Below the pieces are notes generated by a model that did not search any database, was not told the DNA's origin, and was given only the letters and a program-made list of their open reading frames with translations. 64,000 bases of DNA from an uncultured Opitutales bacterium (GTDB lineage Bacteria; Verrucomicrobiota; Verrucomicrobiia; Opitutales; Intestinicryptomonadaceae), in assembly GCA_900545715.1 (NCBI GenBank), contig URAJ01000004.1, forward strand, positions 42,217 to 106,216, written 5' to 3'. Positions 53,818-63,631 of this stretch are shown here, piece by piece. The position numbers and the translations under genes were made by a program. How positions within the stretch are numbered: the stretch's first letter is position 1; each line of letters starts with the position of its first letter.

Positions 53818-55143
53818 ATGAATATTAAGTCTTTAATCGCGCAACTTTCCCTTTTTGCAATTGCCTGTTCTGCCTACTCTCAGGACTCCTACGACTACAT
53901 ATGGTCCGGAACTTCAACCGGAGACTTTAAATGGACGACTTCCTCTAATTGGTCTCCCAACGGCGTTCCTTCCTCTGGAGATTCGGTTTATATAAATTCG
54001 ACAAGCGAAAACGGTTTGGGTGCAAATAACTTGGATCTCGGCGGGGACGTTTATGTGGGCGATGTCACTTGGGTTCTTACATCAGCGACACAAAAACTTT
54101 ACACAGGCGGAACCCTAAATGCAGAAAACTTTACTGCAGATTTTGGCTCAAAGGGTTGGCCTCAGTTTTGCATAGGAAGCAGGTTGAATGTCTCAAAATC
54201 GGACGGGACGGGAAAACTGCTGATACATAATTCCTCAAAGGTTGATAATTTGGGGGCGCAATTCATTGTAAATGCCGCTGTTTACGCAGATAATATAGAA
54301 CTTGCAGCGGCGAACGCTTGGGCTGGTGGAAGCTATATAAATATATCAATTGGTTGGAACGGCGGCGGATCGGCCGAAAAACCGATAATAAAAGTTTTAA
54401 ATGAATTTAAAATTGCCCAAGGATCGTCTTTAACCTCGGGATCCGCAAATACATATGTAAGTTTTGGCGGGATAAGCGGCGCCGGAACATTCAAGCCGGG
54501 AGATAAAAAGCTTTATATGACGCTCACGGGCTCCGGCAGCTACGAGTTTAGCGGAGTTTCTTCGGTCACCGATGGCGGCGGCATATTTGTCACATCCGCT
54601 TCAAGCGGAGTCCAAAAATTTGTGAATTCCGGGTTTAACCTTGCGGGCGTAAACATGCAGAGCGGACGTTTGGAAATTGCCGGCTCGGCGGGAGATGTCG
54701 CTCTTTCAGGCGGCACAATATCCTCTATCGAAAACGGTTCGGGAGGCGATGTTCTGATGATGGATTCCCTGACGTGGTCTGGCGGCAAAATCGCCCTTGA
54801 TTTGGACGGAGAATATGCCGACACTGTTTCAATTAGCGGGAATTTTTCAACTACAGGTTCGGGCGAGCTCGTATTCGATTTAAGCTTTGACGAAATTGTC
54901 ATGCGCGATCTTATCGAAGGCTCGGAAGATAAAAAATATACCTACGACTTAATATCAGTCGGCGGAACGAGCGATATTGCGAATACAAATTTCGTATTTG
55001 AAGACGATTACGGCACATTCTCTTACGATTTTGAGAACGGAATGTTGACAATTTCCCTAAATCCGATTCCGGAGCCCGCCGCGATTGCCGCAATTTTGGG
55101 TGCGATTGCATTGGGAGTCGCGGCGCGCCGCAGACGCAAATAA
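53818..55143 (+). CDS. PEP-CTERM autotransporter-like surface protein
   Basis: This 441-residue protein has an N-terminal signal peptide (about 1-22) and an opening of the type YIWSGTSTGDFKWTTSSNW often seen in passenger repeats. The middle is beta-rich with many Gly, Ser, Thr and Asn (about 25-410). The end is a PEP-CTERM sorting signal: PIPEPAAIAAILG, a hydrophobic helix, and ARRRRK. PEP-CTERM proteins are anchored and processed by exosortase, which is not in this window. The function is likely surface or matrix display. Confidence 0.85.
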   Translation: MNIKSLIAQLSLFAIACSAYSQDSYDYIWSGTSTGDFKWTTSSNWSPNGVPSSGDSVYINSTSENGLGANNLDLGGDVYVGDVTWVLTSATQKLYTGGTLNAENFTADFGSKGWPQFCIGSRLNVSKSDGTGKLLIHNSSKVDNLGAQFIVNAAVYADNIELAAANAWAGGSYINISIGWNGGGSAEKPIIKVLNEFKIAQGSSLTSGSANTYVSFGGISGAGTFKPGDKKLYMTLTGSGSYEFSGVSSVTDGGGIFVTSASSGVQKFVNSGFNLAGVNMQSGRLEIAGSAGDVALSGGTISSIENGSGGDVLMMDSLTWSGGKIALDLDGEYADTVSISGNFSTTGSGELVFDLSFDEIVMRDLIEGSEDKKYTYDLISVGGTSDIANTNFVFEDDYGTFSYDFENGMLTISLNPIPEPAAIAAILGAIALGVAARRRRK

Positions 55144-55164
55144 TGTTGACAGTTTTTTAATTGG

Positions 55165-55197
55165 GCGCGGAAAGTAAAATATTTCCGCGCTTTTTTC
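55165..55197 (+). terminator. Intrinsic terminator of the PEP-CTERM gene
   Basis: A 9-bp perfect stem (gcgcggaaa with tttccgcgc) plus six T residues lies about 20 bases after the stop codon. Confidence 0.85.
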
Positions 55198-55260
55198 TTG
55201 CCGAGCGAAAATCGTAGGTTATGCTAAGAAACATCAAAGGCACGTTTTTATAAATTTAAA

Positions 55261-55879
55261 ATGATTGAATCTCCGATATTTGCTATATTTGTTTTTTTAT
55301 TGTTTCCGGTGTTCTCATCTTTATTTGCATTGCACAAGGGAATTTACGAATCGTGGGGCAGAACGGTTTTATTTCTTTTATTTTTTTGCGCTCTTATCCT
55401 GGCTGATAATGGAGACCGCAGTTTTATTTCAGGAAAAATATTGGGGGATTAAAGCGGCGGAAGCTGAAATTTTTTTGTCTTGGGGGTGGCTTTTTATCTT
55501 CTTCCCGATTCTAATGTTTTCATTTCTTTTTATGGTAGTGCTTGCGGCCGAAAAGCACTCTTGCGGGAAAAGCAAGATAATTGCCGGTGTACATTTTAAA
55601 TCCGACCTATTGTTCGCAAGCTTGGGTGGTTCATCGCCTTTTGGGTATGTCGAGTTTAAGGAAGACTGCTTTGTTTGTGGTGCTTTCCTTGTTGGTTCAA
55701 AGAAAATAGCCTATGCGGACGCCGTTGTGCGGATGGACAAAAAATTTTTGGGGAGGCGAGTTCTTATATTAGACAAACACAGCGGAAATAGGATTTATGT
55801 TTATACCTTATCCGAATGCGCTAATAAAAATATTTTGGAAAAATTTAGGCTACATCACGTCGAAGTTGTGAATGCCTAA
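55261..55879 (+). pseudogene. Small membrane protein gene with a probable frameshift
   Basis: The ATG at 55261 opens a typical membrane-protein start (MIESPIFAIFVFLLF, then a second hydrophobic stretch WGRTVLFLLFFCALIL) but stops at 55452. The overlapping frame that runs to 55879 has an odd, Cys/Tyr-rich beginning and becomes protein-like after about 55390, with a transmembrane helix (GWLFIFFPILMFSFLFMVV) and a soluble domain of about 110 residues ending LHHVEVVNA. One extra base in the T-run near 55376-55388 would join them. No family is recognised. Sequencing error, real decay or programmed slippage are all possible. Confidence 0.5.
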
Positions 55880-56426
55880 TATTGCAAAAGAGCGGGGTGT
55901 TGCCCCTAAATAAAATTTTTTTGCGCGCAAATTCCCATTACTCTGCCTCGAAAAACTTTTAAAGTAATTTTCTGGTTTCCATCATATGCGGTTTTATAAA
56001 TTTTTTTATACGTTAAATTAAGGCTGTTTTCATGTTGCTTTATATTCTTTCTTGGCGGGTTTCCTAACTTGCATTGAGCTGGCGCGCAAGGTATGGTGTT
56101 ATTTACTTTTTATTCTTAGAAAGGGTATTTTTAATTCGCACTATTGTGTTGTTTTACCCAGAAAAAACATAGGTGGCGCGAGCGCCGAAGGCGTGCGGGC
56201 AAATAAATTATGCGAGGCTGCAAACTTTTTTTTTGCCAAATTAAAAAAATTTGCTTGGCGGGCAAATTCTAAAAAAAACAAATAAACGGCGCATCCTGGT
56301 GTTGCATAAAAATAAAAAACCGACCCCTAAAATGGGATCGGTTTTGAAAAATTTTTTACTATCATAAACCGCGCTAGCCTGGCAAAAGCCCCCAAAAGCT
56401 TTGCGAGGAAGGCGCAATATATGGGC
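55880..56426. other. Intergenic region between convergent genes
   Basis: Apart from the leuC terminator, nothing is supported. A 77-codon frame at 56052 has low-complexity, Lys/Phe-rich content and no start signal. Confidence 0.35.
56313..56347 (-). terminator. Intrinsic terminator of leuC
   Basis: A stem of about 12 bp (aaaaccgacccc with gggatcggtttt, one mismatch) lies 80 bases after the leuC stop. On the minus strand it is followed by a run of U. Confidence 0.75.
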
Positions 56427-57821
56427 TTAGCGGCAGTCTGATATTTTTCCGGCAACGGCGGCGGCTGCTGCCATTCGCGGGCTCATCAAAACGGTGCGGC
56501 CCGTGGGGCTGCCCTGCCTGCCCTTGAAGTTGCGGTTGGAGGTCGAGGCGCAGAGCTGGTCGCCGACGAGCTTGTCGGAATTCATCGCAAGGCACATTGA
56601 GCAGCCCGCTTGTCTCCACTCGAATCCGGCGTCGCGGAAAATTTTGTCGAGCCCCTTTTCTCTGGCAATTTTGTCGATTATTTGCGAGCCGGGTACGGCG
56701 AGCGCCTTTACGCCTTTCGCGACTTTCTTGCCTTTCAGATATTCAGCAGCCTCCTCGAAGTCCGAGAGCCTTCCGTTTGTGCATGAGCCTATAAAGACTA
56801 CATCTACGGGAGTGCCGGCTATCGGTTTGCCGGGTTCAAGCTTCATATAAGCAAGGGCGTCTGCCGCCTCTTTGCGCTGGGTTTCATCTGTGAAACTTTC
56901 GGGAGAGGGGATATTTTCGTCTATGAATACGGCCTGCGATGGATTTATGCCCCAGGTGACTGTCGGCTTAATATCGGCGGCGTCGAAGTTTACGACATCG
57001 TCGTATTCGCAGCCTTCGTCGGAGGCTATGCTTTTCCAATACTCTACCGCTTCGTCGAATTTTTCACCCTTGGGCGCGTACGGACGGCCTTTTAAGTAGG
57101 CGAATGTTTTTTCGTCGGGATTGATGTAGCCTATGCGCGCGCCGCCTTCGATTGCCATATTGCATACCGTCATGCGGCCTTCCATCGACATATCGTCAAA
57201 AACTTTTCCGCCAAATTCGTAGGCGTAGCCCAGCCCGCCGTTTACGCCCAACTTGCGGATTATGTGGAGTGCGACATCCTTGGGATAGACACCCTTGGGA
57301 AGTTCGCCGTTGACGTTTATGCGGCGCACTTTGAGCTTTTTAAATGAGAGAGCCTGTGTTGCGAGAACATTGCGGACTTGGCTTGTGCCTATGCCGAATG
57401 CGATTGCCCCGAACGCCCCGTGAGTTGCCGTGTGCGAGTCTCCGCAAACTACCGTCATTCCGGGGTGGATTATCCCTTGCTCGGGCATTACGATATGGAT
57501 TACGCCCTGGGTCCCGGCTGTAGTGTCGAAAAATTTTATGCCAAAATCGGCGCAATTATTTCTGATGTGCTGGAGCATTTCGTAGGCTCTCGCGTCGGCA
57601 TAAGGCTCTGTGCGGTTGTCTGTGGGGATTATGTGGTCAACAGTGGCGAAAGTGCGCTGGGGATATTTTACGCCGAGTTTCAGCGAACGCAACATTCCGA
57701 AAGCTTGGGGGCTCGTCACCTCGTGGAGAAGGTGAGTGTCCACAAACAGCAGGGTTGAGCCGTCGGGGAGTTCCTTTACGGCGTGTTTTTGCCAGACTTT
57801 TTCAAACAGATTCTTTTTCAT
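56427..57821 (-). CDS. leuC: 3-isopropylmalate dehydratase large subunit
   Basis: LeuC with LeuD isomerises isopropylmalate in leucine synthesis using a [4Fe-4S] cluster. The 464-residue protein has the cluster cysteines in FIGSCTNGR and [10 protein letters not shown], and conserved segments [32 protein letters not shown] and [12 protein letters not shown]. leuD is not next to it in the window. Confidence 0.96.
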   Translation of the reverse strand: MKKNLFEKVWQKHAVKELPDGSTLLFVDTHLLHEVTSPQAFGMLRSLKLGVKYPQRTFATVDHIIPTDNRTEPYADARAYEMLQHIRNNCADFGIKFFDTTAGTQGVIHIVMPEQGIIHPGMTVVCGDSHTATHGAFGAIAFGIGTSQVRNVLATQALSFKKLKVRRINVNGELPKGVYPKDVALHIIRKLGVNGGLGYAYEFGGKVFDDMSMEGRMTVCNMAIEGGARIGYINPDEKTFAYLKGRPYAPKGEKFDEAVEYWKSIASDEGCEYDDVVNFDAADIKPTVTWGINPSQAVFIDENIPSPESFTDETQRKEAADALAYMKLEPGKPIAGTPVDVVFIGSCTNGRLSDFEEAAEYLKGKKVAKGVKALAVPGSQIIDKIAREKGLDKIFRDAGFEWRQAGCSMCLAMNSDKLVGDQLCASTSNRNFKGRQGSPTGRTVLMSPRMAAAAAVAGKISDCR

Positions 57822-57993
57822 TTTTATGATGTTGCGTTTTGTAGGCGGATTTTTGTCCGCGCCGCATTGTTAATTTTTAATTGAAATTTTTATGTCGAAA
57901 TACAACTCCTTTGCTTTTCTAACGTGCGCGCTTCCTTCGCAAGTCGGAAATTGGGTTCACATGCAGCCCGAAGTGTGGAATCGGAGCAAAAAC

Positions 57994-58395
57994 GCGCCTT
58001 ATATGCCATTTCTATTTAGCACAGATATTGTGCGCCTTGTGTGCCAATTTTTCATTGCAGTACCCGGTATCGAATCCTCGCATTGCGCAAAATTTCCGGT
58101 ATTGTAGCACTTGGCATTGGTTTGCGCTTTGTGAGCCTATCCTATTGTGGTAGTCGGTGCTGAATTCTCGCGTTGTGCGGCATTCCCATTATCTTAGCAC
58201 TCAGGATTAGATTCGCGCCTTGTACGCCGTTTTCTTGCTGCACACGGTATTGAATCCACGCATTGTGTTCTAATTCCCGCATTGCAGCACTCGGAATTGT
58301 TCCGCGCACTGTGTGCCATTCCCTATATTGCAGTACTTGGCATTGGTCCGCGCCTTGTACGCCTATTCTTGCGTTGTAGTACTCGGAATTGAAGA
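57994..58395. repeat. Diverged tandem repeat array with a period of about 45 bp
   Basis: Unit starts (gcgccttgt or gcattg-like) fall at 57994, 58032, 58080, 58124, 58170, 58215, 58260, 58304 and 58350; apart from the first, spacings are 44-48. Each unit has two parts: a gcgccttgtgtgcc-like half and an attgcagtactcggaattg-like half. Units differ at many bases. No protein frame runs through it and the repeats are not CRISPR-like. It lies upstream of leuC and downstream of yebC. Confidence 0.7.
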
Positions 58396-58819
58396 GTCGG
58401 GGAGGAATGCAAAAATTTTTCACCTGTGTGCCCCCTGTGGATCTTTTAGGGATTCCAAGCCTACCTTTTTTCGACATTTCAAAGAACTCACTCTGCACCA
58501 GCAAGCGTTATCAGTACGTTGGGGCTTTGCAAAGCATTACTGCCGAAGCATGCTTGTTAATTTTGCGCGGATTTTTTAGAGGGCTTGAAAGTGTTTTGGC
58601 GCATTCCCCAAAAATGCTTTTTAGAAAAATTACGCCTTAAAACCAATCAGCTATGCTTTTAATTTTTAAGAAAGCGCATGTTTAAGCCCACTGCGCGCGC
58701 TACACTCAAAATTTAAAGCACATGACTACAAAAATGCAGGCAACCTCAACTCCGCGCCAATTTCGCTTTTGGGAGAGCGCGCGGAGATTCCCAATTCTCC
58801 GCGCGGGAAGGGTAGAGTG
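58396..58819. other. Gap between the repeat array and yebC
   Basis: No gene is supported. A 9-bp inverted repeat (gcgcggaga at 58779-58787 with tctccgcgc at 58796-58804) close to the yebC end could be a transcript end, but it lacks a U-run on the minus strand. Confidence 0.35.
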
Positions 58820-59563
58820 CTATTCGTCGGCGAGCGACCCGTCGAGGTCGTCGTTTGAATAGACGTTCTGGACGTCTTCGAGGTCGTCGAGAGCTTCGGT
58901 CAATTTTACGACTTTCTTCGCGACTTCGGGATCGGTAATTGTGACGAGGTTGTTGGGAATCCACGCCAGCTCCGAGTCCTCAGTTTCAATGCCCGCCTTT
59001 TCGAGCGCGACGCCCACTTGCGCGAAGTTCGACACGGGGCAGAGCACTTCAAAGTAATCGCCGTTGTTCTTGATGTCTTCCGCGCCGGCGTCGAGCACGC
59101 AGTCCATTAGGGCGTCTTCGGTTGTCTTTTCGGCGCTTATGATAAACTGTCCCTGTTTGGTAAAGTTGAACTGGAGGGCGCCGGGTGCGGCGAGATTTCC
59201 GCCGTTTTTGGTGAATGTAGAGCGCACGTCGCTTGCGGCGCGGTTCTTGTTGTCGGTGGTCACTTCGACTATTATGCCTATTCCGCCCGGTCCGTATCCT
59301 TCGTACAGGAGCTGTTCATATACCACTCCGGGGAGTTCTCCGGTTCCCTTCTTAATCGCCCTCTCGACATTGTCGGCTGGCATGTTGGCGGCTTTCGCCT
59401 TCTGGATTACCATGCGCAGGCGCGCGTTTGTGGACGGATCTCCGCCGCCGTCTTTGGCTGCGAGTGTTAGATCTTTGCTAAGGGCGCTGAATATCTTGCC
59501 TTTCTTGGCGTCGATTGCGGCCTTATGCCTCTTTGTTGTAGCCCATTTACTGTGACCGGACAT
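58820..59563 (-). CDS. yebC: YebC/PmpR family protein
   Basis: This 247-residue protein has the diagnostic N-terminus (MSGHSKWATTKRHKAAIDAKKGKIF) and the YEGYGPGGIGIIVEVTTDNKNR loop. It was long called a transcriptional regulator; more recent work links the family to ribosome stalling at proline-rich sequences. A good Shine-Dalgarno site (aggag) precedes it. It follows yidC on the same strand. Confidence 0.95.
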   Translation of the reverse strand: MSGHSKWATTKRHKAAIDAKKGKIFSALSKDLTLAAKDGGGDPSTNARLRMVIQKAKAANMPADNVERAIKKGTGELPGVVYEQLLYEGYGPGGIGIIVEVTTDNKNRAASDVRSTFTKNGGNLAAPGALQFNFTKQGQFIISAEKTTEDALMDCVLDAGAEDIKNNGDYFEVLCPVSNFAQVGVALEKAGIETEDSELAWIPNNLVTITDPEVAKKVVKLTEALDDLEDVQNVYSNDDLDGSLADE

Positions 59564-59628
59564 CTTGTAATTTCTCCTTTTTGGTTACGAATTTTGTATC
59601 ACATTTCTATTGTTTATGGAAATTCCGA

Positions 59629-61608
59629 CTACCTCTTGGGGCGGGTAGAGCGCCCGCCGGGATTCTTCTTGCGAGGCTCGTACATCGTGCCTTTTAGCCT
59701 TTCGTCTTTGAGCTTCTTGCGGGCTTTTGCGGCGTCTTCGCGCGCGATTCTAAGCCTTTCTTTGAGCGGGAGCTTTTCAAATTCGGGGCCGCGCGCCTGT
59801 TGCGCCGCCTGCGCCTGTTCCATCGCCGCTTGCATTCTCTGCATAAAGCTCGGTTTGTCCCTCTTTTTCAAGACTACCTTTTTAGCGCCCATGCGCACCA
59901 TCAGTACCTGCAAAATTCCGAGCAAACTCTGAACCGTGCAGTACAATACCAACCCCGACGGGAATGTGTAGAATATCACAAGCATTATAAAGGGCATAAG
60001 CTTGAACATCCACGCCTGCATCTTATCTGCCATCGAAGGCATTAAGTGCATTTGCAGGCAAGTTATTAGCGCATTTATAATCGGGAGCAGGTGAAGGGGA
60101 ATGCCAAAAACCGACGGAAGCGCCTCAATCGTGTCGGGGCGGGCGAGGTCTTTTATCCAGAGGAAGTGGGCGAAGCGTATTTCGCACGAGGTCCGGAGCA
60201 TGTAGTACAAGCCTATGAATATCGGTAGCTGTATGAAAATCGGAAGGCAGCCCGCGAGCGGGTTTATGCCGTACTCCGAATAAAGCTTCATCGTCTCCTG
60301 CTGGACTTTTTTGGGGTCGTCCTTGTACTTTTCGCGAAGGGCTTTTATCGGCTCCTGCAACTTCGACATCCTCTGCGAGGACTTTATCTGTACGGAGGTT
60401 AACGGCCACAAAACCGCCCTGACCAAGACTGTCAGTATGATTATCGCCCAGCCCCAGCCCCAATTCGGGGATATTACCGAGACCCACGAGTAAATCCAGT
60501 TCATTAGGCGCGAAAGCGGGCGGCTTACAAAGCCAAACCAGCCGTAGTCCATAATGGCGTCCTGACCTCCGCCGAGCGAGTAGAGCCTGTCGAGCTCTTT
60601 CGGGCCCACGTAGTACGAGCCGCCGAGATTCCATACCTGCCCGGGCTGGAGGGTATCTACCTCAAAGCCCATAAAGCCCGCGACTGCGTTGCGCATGTAC
60701 TTGTTCGGGTCTTTCAGATTTATGGAAAGGGGCACTGCGTATCCACCGTTGGAGGAGATTTTTTCAGGGGTGAACAGCGCCGCGAAAAATTGGTTTTTGA
60801 CCGCTCCCCAGATAATCGGGTAGTGCGACAATTTCTCAAAATACTTTGCCTGCGACCTACCTATGCCGAGGAATCCGGAGGAGTCAACAAAAGACGAAGA
60901 TTTTAGAAAATGGCTCTTGTCGCCGTCGTAGAGGGCGACCGCAAGATTCGTTCCGTAAACGTCGCTTTCCGTCGGCGGCACGGCGCCGAGGCACACGAAC
61001 AATTCCCCGACCGACTGCGGCTGCGAGGAGATGTTTTTTATTGAAGTTGCCGTAGCGAGAGTGTAGGGGGCTGCGTCTATTTCGGGATTGTTGACAAGCT
61101 GGTACTTGCGGGTTATCTCGAATTTGTTTTCTATGCGCAGGCTGTAAGTGACGGAATCTTTTGTGGAATCTACGAGCGCAAAGGAATTTTGTATCGGAAG
61201 GGGAATTTCGCTCTGGGCGCTGTCGAATATCGAAAGGCCCATCGCGGGCACGCGCGCGTCTATGTCGTTAAATACAAACGGTTCTTTTGAGCCCTGCGAT
61301 TTCGGATATTCGCGCAATTCGACGTTTTTTATGGCCGCGCCCTTGTTCGTAAAGTTTATCCGCATTTTATCGTTCTCGAGGTAGACGATTTTCTCGGGGA
61401 TATTTTCGTCGGGGGCGAACGGCGACTGCTTTTGCGTCTGGACTGCCGGCGTTGACTTCTCTTGCGGTGCGGAGAGCTTCGCCGTCTGTTCAGCGCGCGC
61501 CGCGCGCGCGTATTTTTCGGCGGCTGCCTCCTTCGTCGACGAGTCGTACATAAAGTACATCGCCGCTAATAGGAGGATTACTCCAATTATGGTGTTTTTC
61601 TTATCCAT
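59629..61608 (-). CDS. yidC: Membrane protein insertase YidC
   Basis: YidC inserts and folds inner-membrane proteins. From MDKKNTIIGVILL it has 659 residues. It has an N-terminal transmembrane anchor, a large periplasmic beta domain (about 60-365), and the conserved five-helix core (about 380-595) with INPLAGCLPIFIQLPIFIGLYYML. A basic Arg/Lys-rich tail follows (after about 600). It is longer than E. coli YidC (548). Order rpmH-rnpA-yidD-yidC is standard. Confidence 0.96.
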   Translation of the reverse strand: MDKKNTIIGVILLLAAMYFMYDSSTKEAAAEKYARAARAEQTAKLSAPQEKSTPAVQTQKQSPFAPDENIPEKIVYLENDKMRINFTNKGAAIKNVELREYPKSQGSKEPFVFNDIDARVPAMGLSIFDSAQSEIPLPIQNSFALVDSTKDSVTYSLRIENKFEITRKYQLVNNPEIDAAPYTLATATSIKNISSQPQSVGELFVCLGAVPPTESDVYGTNLAVALYDGDKSHFLKSSSFVDSSGFLGIGRSQAKYFEKLSHYPIIWGAVKNQFFAALFTPEKISSNGGYAVPLSINLKDPNKYMRNAVAGFMGFEVDTLQPGQVWNLGGSYYVGPKELDRLYSLGGGQDAIMDYGWFGFVSRPLSRLMNWIYSWVSVISPNWGWGWAIIILTVLVRAVLWPLTSVQIKSSQRMSKLQEPIKALREKYKDDPKKVQQETMKLYSEYGINPLAGCLPIFIQLPIFIGLYYMLRTSCEIRFAHFLWIKDLARPDTIEALPSVFGIPLHLLPIINALITCLQMHLMPSMADKMQAWMFKLMPFIMLVIFYTFPSGLVLYCTVQSLLGILQVLMVRMGAKKVVLKKRDKPSFMQRMQAAMEQAQAAQQARGPEFEKLPLKERLRIAREDAAKARKKLKDERLKGTMYEPRKKNPGGRSTRPKR

Positions 61609-61689
61609 TTTTTCGGTTAGCCGCGCCAAAACGCGCGGCGCTTTGTATAAATTTATATTCGGTTCTTTTTAATAAAGGATTTGCCGCAA

Positions 61690-62076
61690 TCAATCTTTTT
61701 TAAGCGTTTTACCCAATTTTTTTTGCCGGTGGGCGCCGCCTGCGCAAGTGCCGCTGTCGGAATTTTCCGGGTCGGTATTCCTTCTGAAAAGCCCGCGAAA
61801 AGTAAAGTTGTCGGGAACGGGGTCGATTCCGCCCTCGCACAGGGGGTTGCATCTTAGAATCCTGAAAAACCCCATTATGCAGCCCTTTATAACGCCGTGC
61901 TTTTTTATGGCGTCGATTGCGTATTGCGAGCATGTGGGGTAGAAGCGGCAGCCGCTGCCGGGAATTGTATGCAGTATGGGGGAAATCGCGATTTGGTAAA
62001 ATCTCACGCAAAGGCAGGCCGCCGCCGCCAGTATGCCGACTTTTTGCCGGTTTTTACTTTCCCCCTTTTCCGGCAC
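61690..62076 (-). CDS. yidD: Membrane protein insertion efficiency factor YidD
   Basis: This 128-residue protein carries the family core [47 protein letters not shown] and GGIDPVP with its conserved cysteines. The C-terminal extension is polar. It assists YidC-dependent insertion. It overlaps the end of rnpA by 23 bases. Confidence 0.93.
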   Translation of the reverse strand: MPEKGESKNRQKVGILAAAACLCVRFYQIAISPILHTIPGSGCRFYPTCSQYAIDAIKKHGVIKGCIMGFFRILRCNPLCEGGIDPVPDNFTFRGLFRRNTDPENSDSGTCAGGAHRQKKLGKTLKKD

Positions 62077-62422
62077 GGTCGATTTTTCTTATTGCCGCGC
62101 TTGCGGCGTTTGCAAATTTTTCGTCGAGCGTTTTGAAGTCGAATTTGCTCCAGCCCCTGCGCATAAATATTATTATGTCGCACGCCTTGGCAAAGTTTGG
62201 GGCGTTTTTTCTAAAAATTTCGCGCATTACACGGCGCGCGCGGTTGCGCTCTACGGCGCAGCCGACTTTTCTGCTCGTCACAACCCCGAGCCTTGAAAAG
62301 TCTTTTTCGGGAGTGGCGCGCAGATAAAAGACGAAGGCGGAACAATCCGCCTTCGTAGAGTCAGCTTTGACAAGCTCAAAGTCTTTTGCCAAGTGCAGCC
62401 TGTTGATTTTGCCGAAGCGCAC
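62054..62422 (-). CDS. rnpA: Ribonuclease P protein component
   Basis: RnpA binds the RNase P RNA and helps it process tRNA 5' ends. The 122-residue protein shows FELVKA, the RNR motif ([19 protein letters not shown]) and a basic surface. It starts shortly after rpmH, the common order. Confidence 0.94.
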   Translation of the reverse strand: MRFGKINRLHLAKDFELVKADSTKADCSAFVFYLRATPEKDFSRLGVVTSRKVGCAVERNRARRVMREIFRKNAPNFAKACDIIIFMRRGWSKFDFKTLDEKFANAASAAIRKIDRAGKGGK

Positions 62423-62435
62423 GGCCGAGTTTCGC

Positions 62436-62573
62436 CTATTTGGTTACGAGGCGCTTGCGTCCCTTTTGTCTGCGGGCGGCGATTACAGAGCGGCCGCCGC
62501 GGGTTTGCATTCTGGCGCGCCAGCCGCAGCGGCGTGCGCGTTTTAATTTGGAGGGTTTATATGTGGGATTCAT
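62436..62573 (-). CDS. rpmH: 50S ribosomal protein L34
   Basis: This 45-codon gene encodes [18 protein letters not shown], then [17 protein letters not shown] and [11 protein letters not shown]. This is the standard L34 pattern, with a mild change from the usual MKRTYQP start. The stop is 13 bases before rnpA. Confidence 0.93.
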   Translation of the reverse strand: MNPTYKPSKLKRARRCGWRARMQTRGGRSVIAARRQKGRKRLVTK

Positions 62574-62610
62574 TGCGTGTGTTCTCTTTAAAAAATTGTT
62601 AAAGACCAAC

Positions 62611-62639
62611 TATGGAATCAATTTCCCGAAACTTGTCAA
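62611..62639 (-). promoter_or_regulatory. Promoter of the rpmH operon
   Basis: TTGACA (62634-62639) and TCCATA (62611-62616) on the minus strand are 17 bases apart, followed by a 37-base leader to rpmH. The -35 is perfect and the -10 is weak. Confidence 0.45.
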
Positions 62640-63307
62640 CCCCATTTTTAACTATCGTTTTCAATCGAATTTTTTGCGGCGGGTTATTTTTCTATGAGGT
62701 TTGATAAAAAATTCTTGGGCGAGTTGCGAAAGACCCTGCCTATTGCAATGAGAAAATTTTCGCGGAATTTTTCTGTTTTGTGGTTGGAAAAATTTTGACG
62801 TTGCCAGGGCATTCGGGCGCTTTACGGCTCTAAAATGATTGCGAAAGTTTTTTTTTGCAGTATATAATTAGCAGGCGTATTGCGGATTAAAAAGACTTTG
62901 CGGGAGATTTTTATCGGCAGGTTTTTTATGGATACAAAAACTTTAAAAGGCTCGAATTTTCTGTAAATAGGCGTAAAATTATCCCGATTTTCCCCGCATT
63001 TTTTAGGTTAAACCCGCGTTTTTGCAGAATTTAGAAAGTTGTTGGAGCTTCATCTATTATATAGTGGACCTTTTCCTTCCCCCAACCGCCCGTCTCGACC
63101 TAAAATATAAAAAATCCGCGGGGCGCCGCCCACTTCCGCCGCCCGCCTCGGCTTTTTTTATGCCGAAAATAAAATCACGCAGTTTTTTATAAGAAGTTTT
63201 GCGGGATTTTTATTGTTTGCAGGCGCTGCGTGCCAAGATATTTCAAAAGCCGCTATCCGGATAAAAAATTCCTTGTCAAGGCTGATGTATTTTGCGATTT
63301 TTGCGGA
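62640..63307. other. Intergenic region between rpmH and gatC
   Basis: No gene is supported and no DnaA box cluster is seen, so there is no sign of a replication origin here. A promoter-like pair lies at 62839-62868. The region near 63110-63160 is GC-rich and could fold. Confidence 0.35.
62839..62868 (+). promoter_or_regulatory. Promoter-like sequence, gene not identified
   Basis: TTGCGA (62839-62844) and a perfect TATAAT (62863-62868) are 18 bases apart and point towards gatC, about 430 bases ahead. This is either a long-leader promoter for gatCA or the start of a small RNA. Confidence 0.45.
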
Positions 63308-63601
63308 ATGGAAAACCCTAATATCGACATCGACTATGTCGCAAAACTTGCGAGGATAGAGTTAACGCCGGCGGAAAAGGAAACGTATTCGCGCCAGCTC
63401 GGGCAGATTCTCGAATATTTTCAGAAACTTTCGGAAATAGACGTTTCGGGCGTTGAGCCGAGCGCGCACGCGCACGCAATGTACAATGTAATGCGCGACG
63501 ATGTCCCGACGCCGGCAATGCCAGTTCAAGAGGCGCTAATGAATGCGCCGGCCGCACGCGACAACCAGATATGCGTCCCCAAAGTGGTCGACGACGCCTA
63601 A
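63308..63601 (+). CDS. gatC: Asp-tRNA(Asn)/Glu-tRNA(Gln) amidotransferase subunit C
   Basis: This 97-residue subunit helps the GatCAB complex amidate misacylated tRNAs. The start at MENPNIDIDYVAKLARIEL fits the family better than the ATG at 63230, which adds 26 untypical residues. The segment VSGVEPSAHAHAMYNVMRDDVP is also family-like. gatA follows after 30 bases. Confidence 0.93.
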   Translation: MENPNIDIDYVAKLARIELTPAEKETYSRQLGQILEYFQKLSEIDVSGVEPSAHAHAMYNVMRDDVPTPAMPVQEALMNAPAARDNQICVPKVVDDA

Positions 63602-63631
63602 AAAATTTGTATAACCCAAGCTTTTTTTACG

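Noticed and set aside
57892..58107. 71-codon frame overlapping the repeat array
   Set aside because: It runs into the noncoding tandem repeats and shows no family.
62640..63307. Replication origin near rpmH
   Set aside because: dnaA is not in the window and no cluster of DnaA boxes is visible.
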